64,000 nt of DNA. Source: Talinum fruticosum (lineage: Eukaryota > Streptophyta > Magnoliopsida > Caryophyllales > Talinaceae). The notes below the pieces were generated by a model, which saw only the letters and a list, made by a program, of their open reading frames with translations, made no database searches and was not told the DNA's origin. Made by a program: the position numbers and the translations under genes. The stretch is taken from NCBI GenBank assembly GCA_021018815.1, contig JAITYX010000045.1, forward strand, positions 4,990,446 to 5,054,445, given 5' to 3'. Positions within the stretch are counted from its first letter, which is position 1, and every line of letters starts with the position of its first letter. Below, in pieces: positions 1-10,133 of the stretch.

Positions 1-1
1 G

Positions 2-616
2 AGCCGAGATATAATGTTCCGTGTTTGCCTATGTGCAAGATTTCAAGCTAACCCAAAAGAATCACATCTCACTGCGGTGAAAAGAATATTCAAATATCTT
101 GCAGGCACTCGGAATTTAGGTCTATGGTATTCCGGAGACTCGGAACCGACTTTTACTGGATACTCGGACGCGGACTACGTAGGATACAAAGTTGATCGAA
201 AGAGCACATCCGGAGCTTGCCAATTTCTGGGTCAATCCCTAATATCTTGGCACTCAAAGAAGCGGAACTCGGTAGCTCTATCAACTATTGAAGCTGAATA
301 TATTGCAGCTGGAGCTTGTTGCGCTCAGATTCTATGGATTAAGCAACACTTGAAGGATCTTGGACTATTCCTCAACTCAATTCCAATCAAGTGTGACAAC
401 CAAAGTGCAATCAGCATCACCAAGAATCCTGTCCAGGACTCGAAAACAAAGCATATCGAGGTTAGATATCACTTCTTACATGATCACTCAGAAAAAGGTG
501 ATATTAAACTTGAGTTCATTCCTACTAATCTTCAATTAGCTGATATTTTTACTAAGCCTCTTGGTGAAGATAAGTTTTGCTTTATTCGGAATGAGCTTGG
601 TATGTTAAATGCTTAA
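2..616 (+). CDS. copia pol C-terminus: RNase H domain, partial (element A)
   Basis: The reading frame is open from the window edge to a stop at 614-616. The first Met at 14 is not a start, because SRDIMF upstream belongs to the pol motif preceding RNase H. This is a Ty1/copia RNase H: the acidic catalytic positions are visible in YSDADYVG, STIEAEY and CDNQSAI, followed by KTKHIEVRYHFLHD and the typical end ADIFTKPLGEDKFCFIRNEL. It would degrade the RNA strand of the RNA:DNA hybrid during reverse transcription. It is the longest undamaged pol segment among the six copies and shows no frameshift. The rest of pol lies upstream of the window. Confidence 0.9.
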   Translation, partial: SRDIMFRVCLCARFQANPKESHLTAVKRIFKYLAGTRNLGLWYSGDSEPTFTGYSDADYVGYKVDRKSTSGACQFLGQSLISWHSKKRNSVALSTIEAEYIAAGACCAQILWIKQHLKDLGLFLNSIPIKCDNQSAISITKNPVQDSKTKHIEVRYHFLHDHSEKGDIKLEFIPTNLQLADIFTKPLGEDKFCFIRNELGMLNA

Positions 617-1249
617 TTATGTGCTATTCTTATCCATTGCATAATTCTGTGTTATGTGTTTTCCTTTAATAACCATTAGCTCAGTTGATTTAGTGATACT
701 TGGGTTAATAGTTATTTTGTGTTTCGAGTCACTCGAAACCTATCCGAGTCAAACTCGGACGTAAAGAAACTTGGACTTCAAATTTTCTGAAGCTATCTCT
801 AGATCAGTGGAGAGGTTTGAATTATATTTTCAAAATCTTTTCTCTCTCTTTCTCTCGAGCGTTGTGATCGGTCGATAGCCGTGGATCTCTAACCGCTGAA
901 ATCTTAACCGTTGAAGAGAACCGTCACACCGGTCTTCGATGACCGATGGACAAGCCGAATCGGAACGGAGTTATATTTAACGGATAGTTGATGGGCGCGC
1001 TTATTTTCTATAAATAGCATCTATTCATCTTCGTCTCGGTACTCTACATTCCATCTCTCTCAAACGAAACTTTTCGCGGAAGATTTCTACGTGAACAAGT
1101 GATCTTTGAAGTTCTTCAAGCATCATAAAGGCCATCTCTCGTAAGTTTCGATTGCTCTCATCTTTTTTCTACGTCTTTTTCGGTTCTTCTCTTCTACCTT
1201 TCCTTCTCTTCTCTACTTAAAAGTTTCATCTTTCCTTCCATCGTTCAAA
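617..1249 (+). other. pol to env-like spacer
   Basis: Non-coding spacer between the RNase H stop and the env-like ATG. It carries a TATA box near 1009 and then a pyrimidine-rich leader (about 1140-1245, long TCTTTT/CTTCTC runs). I see no other ORF with recognisable similarity. Corresponding spacers exist in copies B, D, E and F. Confidence 0.6.
1009..1017 (+). promoter_or_regulatory. TATA box upstream of env-like ORF (A)
   Basis: TATAAATAG, about 240 bases before the env-like ATG at 1250. The same element lies 171-188 bases before the corresponding ATG in copies B, D, E and F, which argues for selection rather than chance. It resembles the TATA box in this family's LTRs (TATAAATAGAAGCC). Confidence 0.55.
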
Positions 1250-2850
1250 ATGCCTAAAAGAGGAAACCATCCCGACTTCTAGATCTCTTCTTCCTCCAAA
1301 ACGCCTTGTACCAAAACGCCGGAAAGCTCAATCCCTCCAAACCCATTGTCACCCAAGCACCTTGTTCCGGACGACAAGTTCTTTCCTACAACCAAATTTT
1401 CTTGGTTGGCTCACATTCAAACCACCGGAGCATATAACTTCATGTGCTTCAGCGAGTTCATCTATCCCGAACTCGTTTCGAGTTCTACACTCACCTTACC
1501 CACTCGAGAAAATGTTCTAACCTCCGGGGTTCAGAACATCACCGTTCGCATCAACACCTCTCTCCTCCACCGCTTGTTCAAGGTCTCCTCTCTCTTCTTG
1601 AATAGCAACCCCATTCCGTTCGCTGAAGTCACCGACGACTTCTTTGAAAAGTTCGCCAAAGAGTTTCCTGAGTCCCGGAAAAACTTTTACGTGACTCGGT
1701 TAAAGTCGAAGCTCGCCTTCTGTGCTTTCTACTGATGAGAACTTTTTCTCACAGACATTCCAGCAAGGAGAACCCCAACTCCAAGCACCTCAAAGCTCTC
1801 TTTGACATTCTTGAGAGCTACGAAGTAGACCTCTTCCCCTCCATCATTGAGCAAATGGCCGCCGTGCCAGCTCAACTTCAATCAAAGAAGACCACCTCAC
1901 TTCCTTTTGGTGCTCTTCTCACCCTCGTCTTCAAACAATTCCAAGTTCCTCTCCCCTCGGACCCAAACGTCGTATGCCGAGGCTGCCGTTGTTATCGGCG
2001 AAAAGGAACTGCGAGGGTACGGATACCGGAAACTAACCCTAGTGTCCGGGTTTATAACTCGGAACCGAGGCCTCCCTCTCCGCCTCGGACTTAGAAATCA
2101 ACCCCTCTCTCTCTTCCCTCTCCACCTGGTGGTACTTCCACCTCCGGTGCCTCCAAATCTCTCTCTGCTCTCTTGTCCCCCATTTTTATGGACAAGATCG
2201 GCTCTGTGTCCTCTGCGTTCTAGGACACACTCCGGTCTTTCAAGCATATCCTCCAACATCTGACCATCAACCAAAAGACCGGTCAATCCCAAATCCGAGA
2301 GCAGCGAGTCTCTAGTTCTTGAGATGAGGGCACTGGTAAAGGAGCAGAAGGAGCTGGTCGAGCTCGGAGAGAGAAGGTCCAAGGTGGCTCAGGACCATGG
2401 TGACTCGGACGCGTCCGAAGCGTCTTCGAGCCCAGCTCGACCTTCTCGGACAACGGGGCTGAAGAAGAAGAAGCTGCAGATGCGAAGCGGCAGACGCGAG
2501 GAGCTCGCGGGCGAGGCAACTCCATCCGGGCCGGAGTGGAACACAAAGAAGAAGCAGTGGCAAGCTGCGAGGGTCGATCGCTCCACAAGCTAATGTGGCG
2601 AGTACTCGGCTCGAACAGCGATGCAGGTGGGTCGAAGACCTCGCTACTCCAGAGGTCCCAAGGGAAGAACCTTTCGATCCACTCACTTCGGGTCGACCAC
2701 TTAGAGCTGAGCCCACGATGATCATACCGGTTCTCCCTCCGCCGCGCTCAAGCACATCTTCAAGATCATACCAGCGACGGCGCACCTCTACTCCCTCCGC
2801 TACTACACCAATAACCCCCTCCCTAGTAGGCGCCATGCACTCGTGGCACA
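1250..2850 (+). pseudogene. env-like accessory ORF of Sirevirus-type copia (A), broken
   Basis: The start MPKRGN matches the starts of copies B (MPQRG) and E (MPKTG), and this decides the ATG. An in-frame stop follows after ten codons, and the frame changes near 1735 and again after about 1960. Recognisable blocks are DDKFFPTTKFSWL, LFLNSNPIPF, SRKNFYVTR and SSKENPNSK. The C-terminal half (about 2280-2600) is charged, with a probable coiled coil (MRALVKEQKELVEL) and a Lys-rich patch, then a Pro/Ser/Arg-rich tail. I see no signal peptide or clear membrane segment. It occupies the place of the so-called env-like ORF of Sireviruses and also recalls plant 'putative transposon protein' (Transposase_32-like) sequences. 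Its function is unknown. Confidence 0.65.
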
Positions 2851-2953
2851 ATTCCAAAGTCTGCGCGATTCTTCTTCTTTCTGCAAGATTTTCTCTCCTT
2901 TGTTTTGTCCGGACATCTTCCTTGTATTTTTTTTCCATTGTTTTTGTTGAAAG

Positions 2954-2966
2954 GCAAGGGGAGAAA
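2954..2966 (+). other. internal polypurine tract (A)
   Basis: AAGGGGAGAAATA, about 310 bases before the LTR. The same tract is at a similar distance in copies C, E and F. A second, internal polypurine tract upstream of the 3' LTR has been described for Sireviruses. Confidence 0.5.
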
Positions 2967-3250
2967 TAGAGTCAAAAACTTGTTGTCTAGTTTAGGGGAG
3001 CTTTCCCTCTCAATCTATGTAATTTTGTTAAGTTCAATGAAGTAATGCTTTCTCTTCTATAACTTCGTGTTCACAATCTTTACGAGTTAACATTATTTCA
3101 TTATTTAGCATATTTTTGCTTTATGCTCGATCTGTTTTCGTTATGCTCCGATACACTAAGTATACTTTACTTAATTTATTTTATGAGCAACTATTCGAGT
3201 TAGATCCTTTTCACTAACAAAGTTTCGTTTAAGCATGGAATGCCTTTCAT

Positions 3251-3264
3251 CAAAAAGGGGAGAT
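3251..3264 (+). other. polypurine tract, plus-strand primer (A)
   Basis: CAAAAAGGGGAGAT directly before the LTR start TGAAGACTCGG. An almost identical block (CATCAAAAAGGGGAGAT) precedes the LTR in copies C, E and F, which fixes the LTR boundary. Confidence 0.8.
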
Positions 3265-4850
3265 TGAAGACTCGGACATCTGCTCAACGCATTTACGAGT
3301 TACATTACATGAATCAGGTATAACCATCTCGTACTTATAGAGTTTTGATTCCAAGGCATTCTCTGTGTTTTAGAAACTTTTCTGAATGAAATGGTATCTT
3401 ATCTAAGTACTACGACTTGCACTTCATGTGTTTATTGCGCTTCTTTAAGTGACTTAGAAAACCGATTCTTTGTTACGAGTCCAAGCATCACTCAGATTTA
3501 TCGCAGATTGAGTGGACTAGTGTTTCACCTTCTCTCTCACTCGGAATCCGGCTTCGATTATAAGCTCTATTTCATTAGAGTCAGTACCTCTAGTCTGTTT
3601 CATACTTAGTCTATATTAAGTTATCTCACTCGATATTCTTTACTTATCTTGATCTATCGCTTAGACTAAGTCGGATGAAATTTTGAGTTATATAGTTATT
3701 AGATTTAGAAAATTCCACTTCTCTTCGACTCGGATAATTAGTTGATTAATTATCATAATTATTTTATTATCTCGTGTCTAATCTTGGACCAAAGTATTTC
3801 ATACTTTGAGAACCAAAATTGCTTTACTTTTGTAGGTTATTCAAACGAGGATACACTTTTCAAATCACAAAAGTAACCGGCTTCAAAACGTCAAATCACC
3901 AGCGAGACATGGCTTTTCACTTTATCTGCTCCAGTCCCGAGAAGATAGTGTCGAGTCGTCTGTTTTCAAATCTGGAAAACCGAGACACCAAGCTTAACGG
4001 TGGTTTTTACCTTATCTCTCAAGACACCGCTAGTAGTTTTGGGACTTCCAAGAGAGTTAAACCGTTGTCCAACGTTCACATTACAACGGATACTTTACGA
4101 GTGACTCGAAAGCTTCTATCAACGGTCACGAGAGGACTCTCGGTCAGCGAGATGAAGATAACGGCTACTCTGCCTGGTCATCTATAAATAGAAGCCACTT
4201 CACAAGACTTGAAGATTGCCGAACTTATTGTTAATATACATACTTGTGCAAAGTCTTTGTATTCATTCTCAATCTTCTACTTACAACTCGTATTCGTAAT
4301 TCATTACCTTCGAGTTGTAAGGTCTTGTACTCGATTACAAACTCTTTCTTACTTTCTTTGTAAGGTCCCTTGACTAAGCTGTAAGGGTGAACTCGGCTTA
4401 AGTTGTCCCTAGCTGTAAGGGTTATCTCGGTTAGGAAGTATTAGATTAGATAAGGGAATTTCGAGTCTAGGAAAACTTGTAAAGAGTTGTCTAAGGGAGC
4501 AACTCAGGTTCGATCAGTTCACGGTATTTTGTGGACTCAAAATAGTGGATTTGACGTCGTGTCTAGATTGACACGGTCCGTGGTTTTCTGCCCCAGGAGG
4601 GTTTCCACGTAATCTCTAAGTGTTTACTTTCCGAGTTCATTCTAGACTCAAACCTGTCTTAAAGCATTTGCTTTTCTTGCCATTTCTATCTATTCGGTCT
4701 TTATGAGTCTCTACTTTTCTAACTCTGTTTTGACTCGTAACCGCATTCCGTATTTTACCCGGCAAAAGAGTTTAAATTTCCACAAGATTTTTTCCTCACC
4801 CTATTCACCCCCTTCTAGGGTGACTTAGACTCTCCCCGAGCAAACCTTCA
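3265..4850 (+). repeat. 3' LTR of copia element A
   Basis: 1586 bases, bounded by TGAAG...CTTCA, a 5-base inverted repeat. The start is set by the PPT. The end is set by comparison with copy E, where the same CTTCA is followed by an iMet-type PBS. A promoter lies at 4182-4190 (TATAAATAG), leaving about 660 bases of R/U5. The end block (TTCACCCCC...GGTGACTTAGACTCTCC) recurs in all family LTRs here. Confidence 0.85.
4182..4190 (+). promoter_or_regulatory. LTR TATA box (A)
   Basis: TATAAATAG in the context CATCTATAAATAGAAGCCACTTC. The same context is found in LTRs C, D', E and H, some slightly mutated. It is the probable promoter of the genomic RNA. Confidence 0.7.
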
Positions 4851-5454
4851 AAACCTACTAGTCACGGGACCAAAGAGGTGACGCAAATAGTCACGATTTT
4901 TGTACAAATTTTGGTTATAGACTAGAGGCTCCCTAAGAAGCCCAAACCCGAAAGGACGACAAAGTCAAAGGGAGTAATAGTCATCTCCTCAAAAGGAAGA
5001 TGAAATGTGTTGGTAGTGTCCCAAAAGCGTTCGCTAATGGTCTAGATAGGGTCACGCTCTTTCTTATCACATAGATGGTTTAAAGCAATATAAAAGAAGC
5101 CGAAACCGACAAACCCAACACTATTCATGATATTCTTCAGGAGGTAGTTCCTTTTGCTGAATGTCTCCATGAATTTTGGATGGCCCCACTATTCTACAAA
5201 ATAAAAATATAACAAGATTTAATTGAAGTATTACTCCTAATGGAAGTATTACTCCAAATGACAAACAAAGAGGTTTAAGCCAACAAGCTTATCGAAGAAG
5301 AAATGGCAAGTGAAGAAACATGGCTCTCGGCTTCCACTAAAAGGTCATTAGGGCTCCATTCGTCGTAAAGGCGCCACTCTCTTTCTAAGAAGTTTTCGTG
5401 GACTAATCTCTCAGCTCTTGTGCTCCCAACGGGATGAGCTCTTATTCTAGACAT
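4851..5454 (-). pseudogene. plant mobile domain (PMD) accessory gene, 5' part, truncated (Tat1)
   Basis: The start is at 5454 (MSRIRAHPVG). Exon 1 contains the marker NFLEREWRLYDEWSPNDLL and ends near 5270. An intron follows, with acceptor TTTTATTTTGTAG at about 5197. Exon 2 holds a degraded PMD, ending in YKNRDYLRHLFGPV. PMD proteins occur as plant genes (the MAIN/MAIL1 family, linked to TE silencing) and inside transposons. The gene stops at 4851, where copia A inserted; stops and frameshifts are also present in exon 2. It is an inverted homologue of 9538-10730, with which it shares promoter, exon 1 and intron 1. Confidence 0.65.
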
Positions 5455-5582
5455 TTTTGAGGAGTTGTGTTTTTGAAAATCGACTAGTTTTCTCAAGACA
5501 AGAAGAAGTAAAGAAAGAGCAAAGCTAGAGCAAGCAAGAGAGGAGTAAGTGAAATTTACAAAATGAACACACTAACCCCTCC

Positions 5583-5590
5583 TTTTATAG
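5583..5590 (-). promoter_or_regulatory. TATA box of antisense PMD gene (Tat1)
   Basis: On the minus strand, GAATTTGCCTATAAAAGG lies about 130 bases before the ATG. The plus-strand copy at 9997 has the same GAGTTTGCCTATAAAAAGG, so the box and its flank are conserved between the two copies. Confidence 0.65.
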
Positions 5591-6225
5591 GCAAATTCGG
5601 CCAAGACGTGACAATCACACAAGACAAAATGCAAAAAGAAAGAGGAGATCGGAAAGGAATCCACCGAACACGCTATGACAAGGCTCGCCCAAAGTTGGCC
5701 GGCGCCGACCATGAGGATTAGCCGACGTCCCATTAGAGGAAGCCTTGCAGCCATAGCTGATGGCTAGCTTGTGAAGTCCAATTAGGTGTGGCAAGTGGGT
5801 TTTTAGAACTATGTGCATGCAAATGGATCCTTGGACCACGACGTCGGCTTTTTCGGATCGATTTTCGATCTGTTTTCGACTAAATTATTACGGTAAACTA
5901 CTCGAACTTTCATAAGTATGATTATCAACTAACAAGCATATTAGCACAACAAATTATTAGGCCAAGCTTCAGATTACGAAACAATCGAAGTTTTAGTAGA
6001 AAAATTTGTCGAGCTTCAAGGATCTAACCAAGCTAAGCTCGGGACTCTCTTGTCGGACATCGGAATGCACGCATCGCGATCAAGTCTAGGCCCCTTCTCG
6101 GAGTTTAGATTTGACAATGACCAATTCCGGACAATGTAAGTTAGTCAACGTTTGAAACAATATCCAAAAGCAAGATAAGTACCCTTTAGTGTCTACTTTG
6201 ACTCTTCATCTTTCGGACTCGGATC
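5591..6225. other. upstream region of PMD gene / Tat1 3' internal DNA
   Basis: Non-coding. From 5591 to about 6060 it matches, inverted, the region 9540-9990 upstream of the Tat2 PMD gene (shared blocks include CTTGCATGCACA, TTTGTTG...CTTGTTAG and AGTCGAAAACA). From 6060 to 6225 I recognise nothing. Confidence 0.5.
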
Positions 6226-6240
6226 AAAGTGAGGGCTAAT
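6226..6240 (+). other. polypurine-tract-like sequence before Tat1 LTR
   Basis: AAAGTGAGGGCTAAT abuts the LTR start TGTAGACACC. The G-rich tract followed by a short AT spacer is the usual layout in Tat/Ogre elements. Confidence 0.5.
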
Positions 6241-8245
6241 TGTAGACACCTAAAAGATGTCATCCTTATCTCTTTTATTTATGTATTTTATTTTGTCAGC
6301 CCAATGACGAAATCCCAATCCTATTTGTGGATTTGGATCACGATCGGTATTTGATTAGTATGACGGAATCCGAGAAAACCACAAAAACCCTTTAGCACAA
6401 AAAAAAACCTTTTTGCCTTGGGTCGGTCCAAAAATCCTTTTCTTCGGATGGTCCAAGCCCGACTCAACCTTCTAGAGTGAACTCCAAGCGAGCATCTGCG
6501 CATAGAGCCTTTCAATGCTCAAAATGTCGCATTTCATCACCGAGTGTCCAATCAAGACACGAAATTAAACTCGGTGGTATGACATTGCATTGGCCGATGC
6601 TGCGTTTCATAGTAAACATCGCCAAAATATTGTGTTTTTCTCCAAAATTTCCAACCGAGACACGAAGCTTATTTTCACAAAATGACTTCACTCATGGTCA
6701 ACACCGCTTTTAGGGGATTTTACCCCCAAACGCTGCGTTTCACCTCGAGTTTAGCCGCAACACGGAAAGAAGCCGGGGACCATACAAATTCATTATGTCC
6801 GGCGCCGCGCACCATGACTTTATTCCTGGGATTCGTTCCAAGCCTGATTTGGTATGATTTTTATGATTCTCTCAGCTAGGTTTTTGCTCATTTCGATCGG
6901 TCGCTTCAATCGAAACCCTAGGTCATTTGTGACATAATCATTTCATATAAATATAGAGCTTAGGCTTTCATTTGGGGATTGCTTTTTCCTATGCATTATG
7001 CTGTCTGAAGTCTAATTAAAAGCTACTGAATACTCGCTTATTTTGATTGCTTGGTCTCCCTTCGACTAATCCTCCCTAAGTTACAAACAACATTTGAACC
7101 CTAATACTCCATCAGTCATACACATATTCTTACTTACCTTCACAAAAACTTGCAAAAATCCCCATCCAGATCACCGCCATCAAACTTTTAGATCCGATTC
7201 TAGATCTAGATTAGTAGGTGGGACAACCTGAGGGAGCCAAACGGGACCTTAAATTACAGTTTATTTAAATTTTCATTATTTATCATTTTTAGTATTGTAG
7301 AGCAAGATGTAGTTGCATTTAATTCCTTCCCGCTTGATGTAACCTTTTTATTTTTGTTTTAGCTTTCTTTTTCTTTCCTTTTGTTTTCTTTATCATCTTT
7401 ATTTATTGCTTTCATATATGATTTTATCATTTTTGTTAGCATGCGTGATTATTTTAAATTTCACATCTTAATATGTGGTATGCCTGTCTTTGATGCATTT
7501 ATCTAAAGCCACCTCTCAAGTAGTAAATGCCTTCTTTTGATGGGCGCAACGAAAGGGATTATTCCTACGTTTTGTACCTTCACCCCTCGAATCTGGATTC
7601 TCGATTTTAGACCAATGGAGTCAATTTTAAACCTTTTTCAAGCTTAGTTTTCTCATACTAAGATTGAAAAAGTATTTCTTTATTTTATTTTTGTTAGTTT
7701 TTGTTCCTAAAACCGACTCACCACTCAGACTTTCCTATTTATTTCTCCTAATAAGCTCCTTGACATTTCTAACTAAAAAGTAATAAAAATGGGTTTTAGA
7801 TCTGCCGGTCAGGCCATGGATCGAGATTGATCACCTCGGTCATGGCCGATGGCCGATGCCGTGAACCGTACAAGCACCGCTCTCGCCGATGCCTGGACGA
7901 GTCAACGGGTAGGGAATTCATTCCAAACCGGTGTTTTCGCCGAAAGCCCTATGATAGAAATAAATTCATTTTGATTTGTTTATTTTAGTTTTGAAATAAT
8001 ATCCTAAGGTTTCTAAAAATAATTCCTAAAATAAAATGGTTAATAAAATCGCCATGCACCTTTGCTTAAATTATTCCAAATAAAATTATAAAATCGGGAA
8101 TCTTAACAACAGATTCATCACCACTTTCAAAAACTATCAACTTTAAAAAAATCATTTCCACTTTAAAAAAGCGAGAAAATCCCGCCAATTTGTGGGGAAG
8201 CGTAGGGCCTGGTTCGTGTTTCGGATGGAGTCCATGGTTCCTATA
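6241..8245 (+). repeat. Tat/Ogre-type LTR (3' LTR of Tat1)
   Basis: About 2005 bases, from TGTAGACACC to GGTTCCTATA. The end looks like a mutated CCTACA, which would give the inverted repeat TGTAG/CTACA. A TATA box lies at 6946-6955 (TATAAATATA). The segments GGGCGCAACGAAAGGGATTATTCC (about 7540) and CGTGTTTCGGATGGAGTCC (near the end) resemble U5 sequences of Tat/Ogre LTRs. No ORF in it is credible. No matching 5' LTR is in the window. The 5 bases after it are GCAGG. Confidence 0.55.
6946..6955 (+). promoter_or_regulatory. TATA box in Tat1 LTR
   Basis: TATAAATATA at the expected U3/R border, about 700 bases into the LTR. It sets the LTR orientation as plus. Confidence 0.45.
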
Positions 8246-9244
8246 GCAGGCTATAAATAATTCCAGAAATATTAGAAACAATGATATTAGAAACAATGAT
8301 AATTATTTCGAAAAAATTACAAACATGGTAGTATTGACAATTCCCTGGTCAAATGTTCTAAAATGACATAATCCTCCATCCGAAAAATTCTAAAACAACA
8401 TTTTTTCTTTCACTTTTGTGATTCTTCCTTGTGGTAGTTGTGGGCAGCTTTCTTTAGCGTGTGCCTAGCTGTGTTATCCTTAAAATTAATTATATTGTAG
8501 CATTATGGCCTTCGCAAAAGTAGCAGACTTTGCATGTCGAAGTTGAAAAAATATATATGAGATTTGGAAAAGGATTATTTTTACTAGAAGATAGCAAACA
8601 TAAATCGGAACATACATCGTAGCCATCAAACCTAGGGTGACATTCTTGAATCTCCAAAATATGTCTCCATATACCTTATACGAGTAAATCTCACAATCAA
8701 CCATATTAGTATACAATTATATATTGATTAGTGTATAATTATACACTCGATTATACTTATTGCATATGAAAACTTATGTTATTTACACTAAAATGCTACT
8801 GCACACCAAAAACTATACTCGTTGTACGTCAAAACATATGATGTTTTATACTAAAATTTTACAATATAAGTATTTTTTCACAGTCTAAGCATGAAAATCA
8901 AATGATACTTATTGCTACTATACACTAAAAACTATATTATTGTACACTAAAATGTATGCTATTGTACACAAAAATTTCAGTCTAAGTATTTTTCATAATC
9001 TAAGCACAAAAACCTATGCTATTTATACTAAAATGCTTTTGTATACCAAAACCTATTCTATTGTACACCAAAACATATGCTATTTGTATAATGAAGTCGG
9101 ATGTATGCGCAGAGACCCCAACTAGTAGCTCGACAAGCCATGGATTTCCTTTCACCGGCAATTTTGCTCTTAAGCGATTGTAATTTAGTTTTTAACTTAG
9201 TTTGTAAATTGGGTTGTAAACGAGGTTTGGAATTTTAGTTTTGT
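8246..9244. other. AT-rich unassigned DNA
   Basis: No coding remnant or TE terminus was recognised. It begins right after the Tat1 LTR and may be the original target DNA or a decayed LTR. It contains the degenerate repeat at 8745-9095. Confidence 0.5.
8745..9095. repeat. degenerate short tandem-like repeats
   Basis: The phrase TGTACACYAAAA...TATGCTATT recurs about ten times in varied form, for example at 8937, 8960, 9016 and 9058. Two larger blocks, each containing CAGTCTAAG plus TACACTAAAA, form an imperfect duplication of about 150 bases. Confidence 0.6.
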
Positions 9245-9537
9245 GGCTGTAAATATACTCTGTGTGGCCATTGAGTCGTGTACTCCGAGCATGTGGCTCG
9301 TTGAGTTTTATTGTGACTTTCATGTAGGTTTTTAAGGCTTTTAGCCTATGGGTTGAGCCATTTTTCAAACAAAACTCTGCCGAAATTTTTAGAAACTTTT
9401 CGGACTCTTTTGGATAATTACCTCTATTACCTTAAGTTATAATTAGAAAGCCAAACCAACACCTGAAAGAGCCTTGGGAGTTCCTTTGAAGAACTTTGGT
9501 GATGTAATAGTCCTAGGGTGGGTTTTGGGGTGTTACA
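9245..9537 (+). mobile_element. LTR-retrotransposon fragment ending GGGGTGTTACA
   Basis: The segment of about 245 bases from TGTGGCCATTGAG to CCTTGGGAGT is clearly similar to 27890-28125 in the Tekay leader (shared: GTGTACTCCGAGC, GTGTGGCTCGTTGA, AACTCTGCCGAAATTTTTAGAAA). It ends with GGGGTGTTACA, the mirror of the gypsy LTR start TGTAACACCCC. Tat2 homology begins at the next base, so an element with this terminus appears to have inserted into Tat2. Its left end was not found. Confidence 0.45.
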
Positions 9538-9996
9538 GGATCCTATGCTTAGCTTGATCGGATCTTGAAGCTTGGTATATTTTGATGCTGAAACTTCGAT
9601 AATTCTTTAATCGAAGCTTGGCTAAATGATTTGTTGTACTAACATACTTGTTAGTGTATGATTAAATTGATGAAAGGTTAGTGTTTTACTTGAATAATTG
9701 AGTCGAAAACAAACTGAAAATCTGATATGAAAAAGTTAGTTGGTGGTCCCGAAAACTTCCACTTGCATGCACAAGATGCCAAAGAGTCATATGCCACGGT
9801 TGATGGGACTTTAGAAGCTACGTTGACAGTGCTAGATCTGCAAAGTTGTCGCCAATGGGACATCACGACCCCTTGTGGCCGGAGTCGGTCGGCCTTTGGT
9901 AAGTGTGGCCCCGGTGTGCTATGTTGGATTCCATTAGTCTCCCACTACTTGCTTGACCCTTTTCTTGTATGGTTGGCTGCCTTGAATGAGTTTGCC

Positions 9997-10006
9997 TATA
10001 AAAAGG
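9997..10006 (+). promoter_or_regulatory. TATA box of PMD gene (Tat2)
   Basis: TATAAAAAGG, 137 bases before the ATG at 10134, followed by a pyrimidine-rich leader (CTTTTGCTCTTACATTCTTACC). It is conserved with the inverted copy at 5583-5590. Confidence 0.65.
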
Positions 10007-10133
10007 GGTACTTGGTGCTTTCATTTTGCACACTTACTCCTCCTTTTGCTCTTACATTCTTACCTTGCTCTTGTGTTTTCTTACTTTTCTCTCTTTTGAA
10101 AACTTGTTGGCTTCGAAAAATCTTCTCTTCGAA

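Larger units (their letters stand above)
1..4850 (+). mobile_element. Sirevirus-like Ty1/copia element A, 3' part
   Basis: The 3' third of an LTR retrotransposon whose 5' part lies outside the window. The order is RNase H end, spacer with a TATA box, env-like ORF, two polypurine tracts, 3' LTR. Copia pol followed by an extra ORF before a roughly 1.5-kb LTR, with an iMet-type PBS in sister copy E, fits the Sirevirus (SIRE/Maximus) lineage. The LTR ends exactly where a PMD gene on the minus strand starts (4851), so A inserted into Tat1. The target duplication cannot be checked because the 5' end is missing; the 5 bases after the LTR are AAACC. Confidence 0.85.
4851..8245 (+). mobile_element. 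Tat-type gypsy element Tat1, 3' end (PMD gene antisense + 3' LTR)
   Basis: Read on the plus strand, this is the 3' end of a Tat/Ogre-type element: internal DNA, a PPT-like AAAGTGAGGGCTAAT, then an LTR starting TGTAGACACC. The internal part holds an accessory PMD gene on the opposite strand. No pol is left, because copia A replaces everything left of 4851. The lineage call rests on the LTR terminus, PPT style, LTR length and the antisense gene before the 3' LTR, so it is inferred. Confidence 0.6.

Noticed and set aside
2312..2938. 208-codon minus-strand ORF over the env-like region
   Set aside because: Antisense shadow of the GC-rich, charged C-terminal part of the env-like ORF; no support in sister copies.
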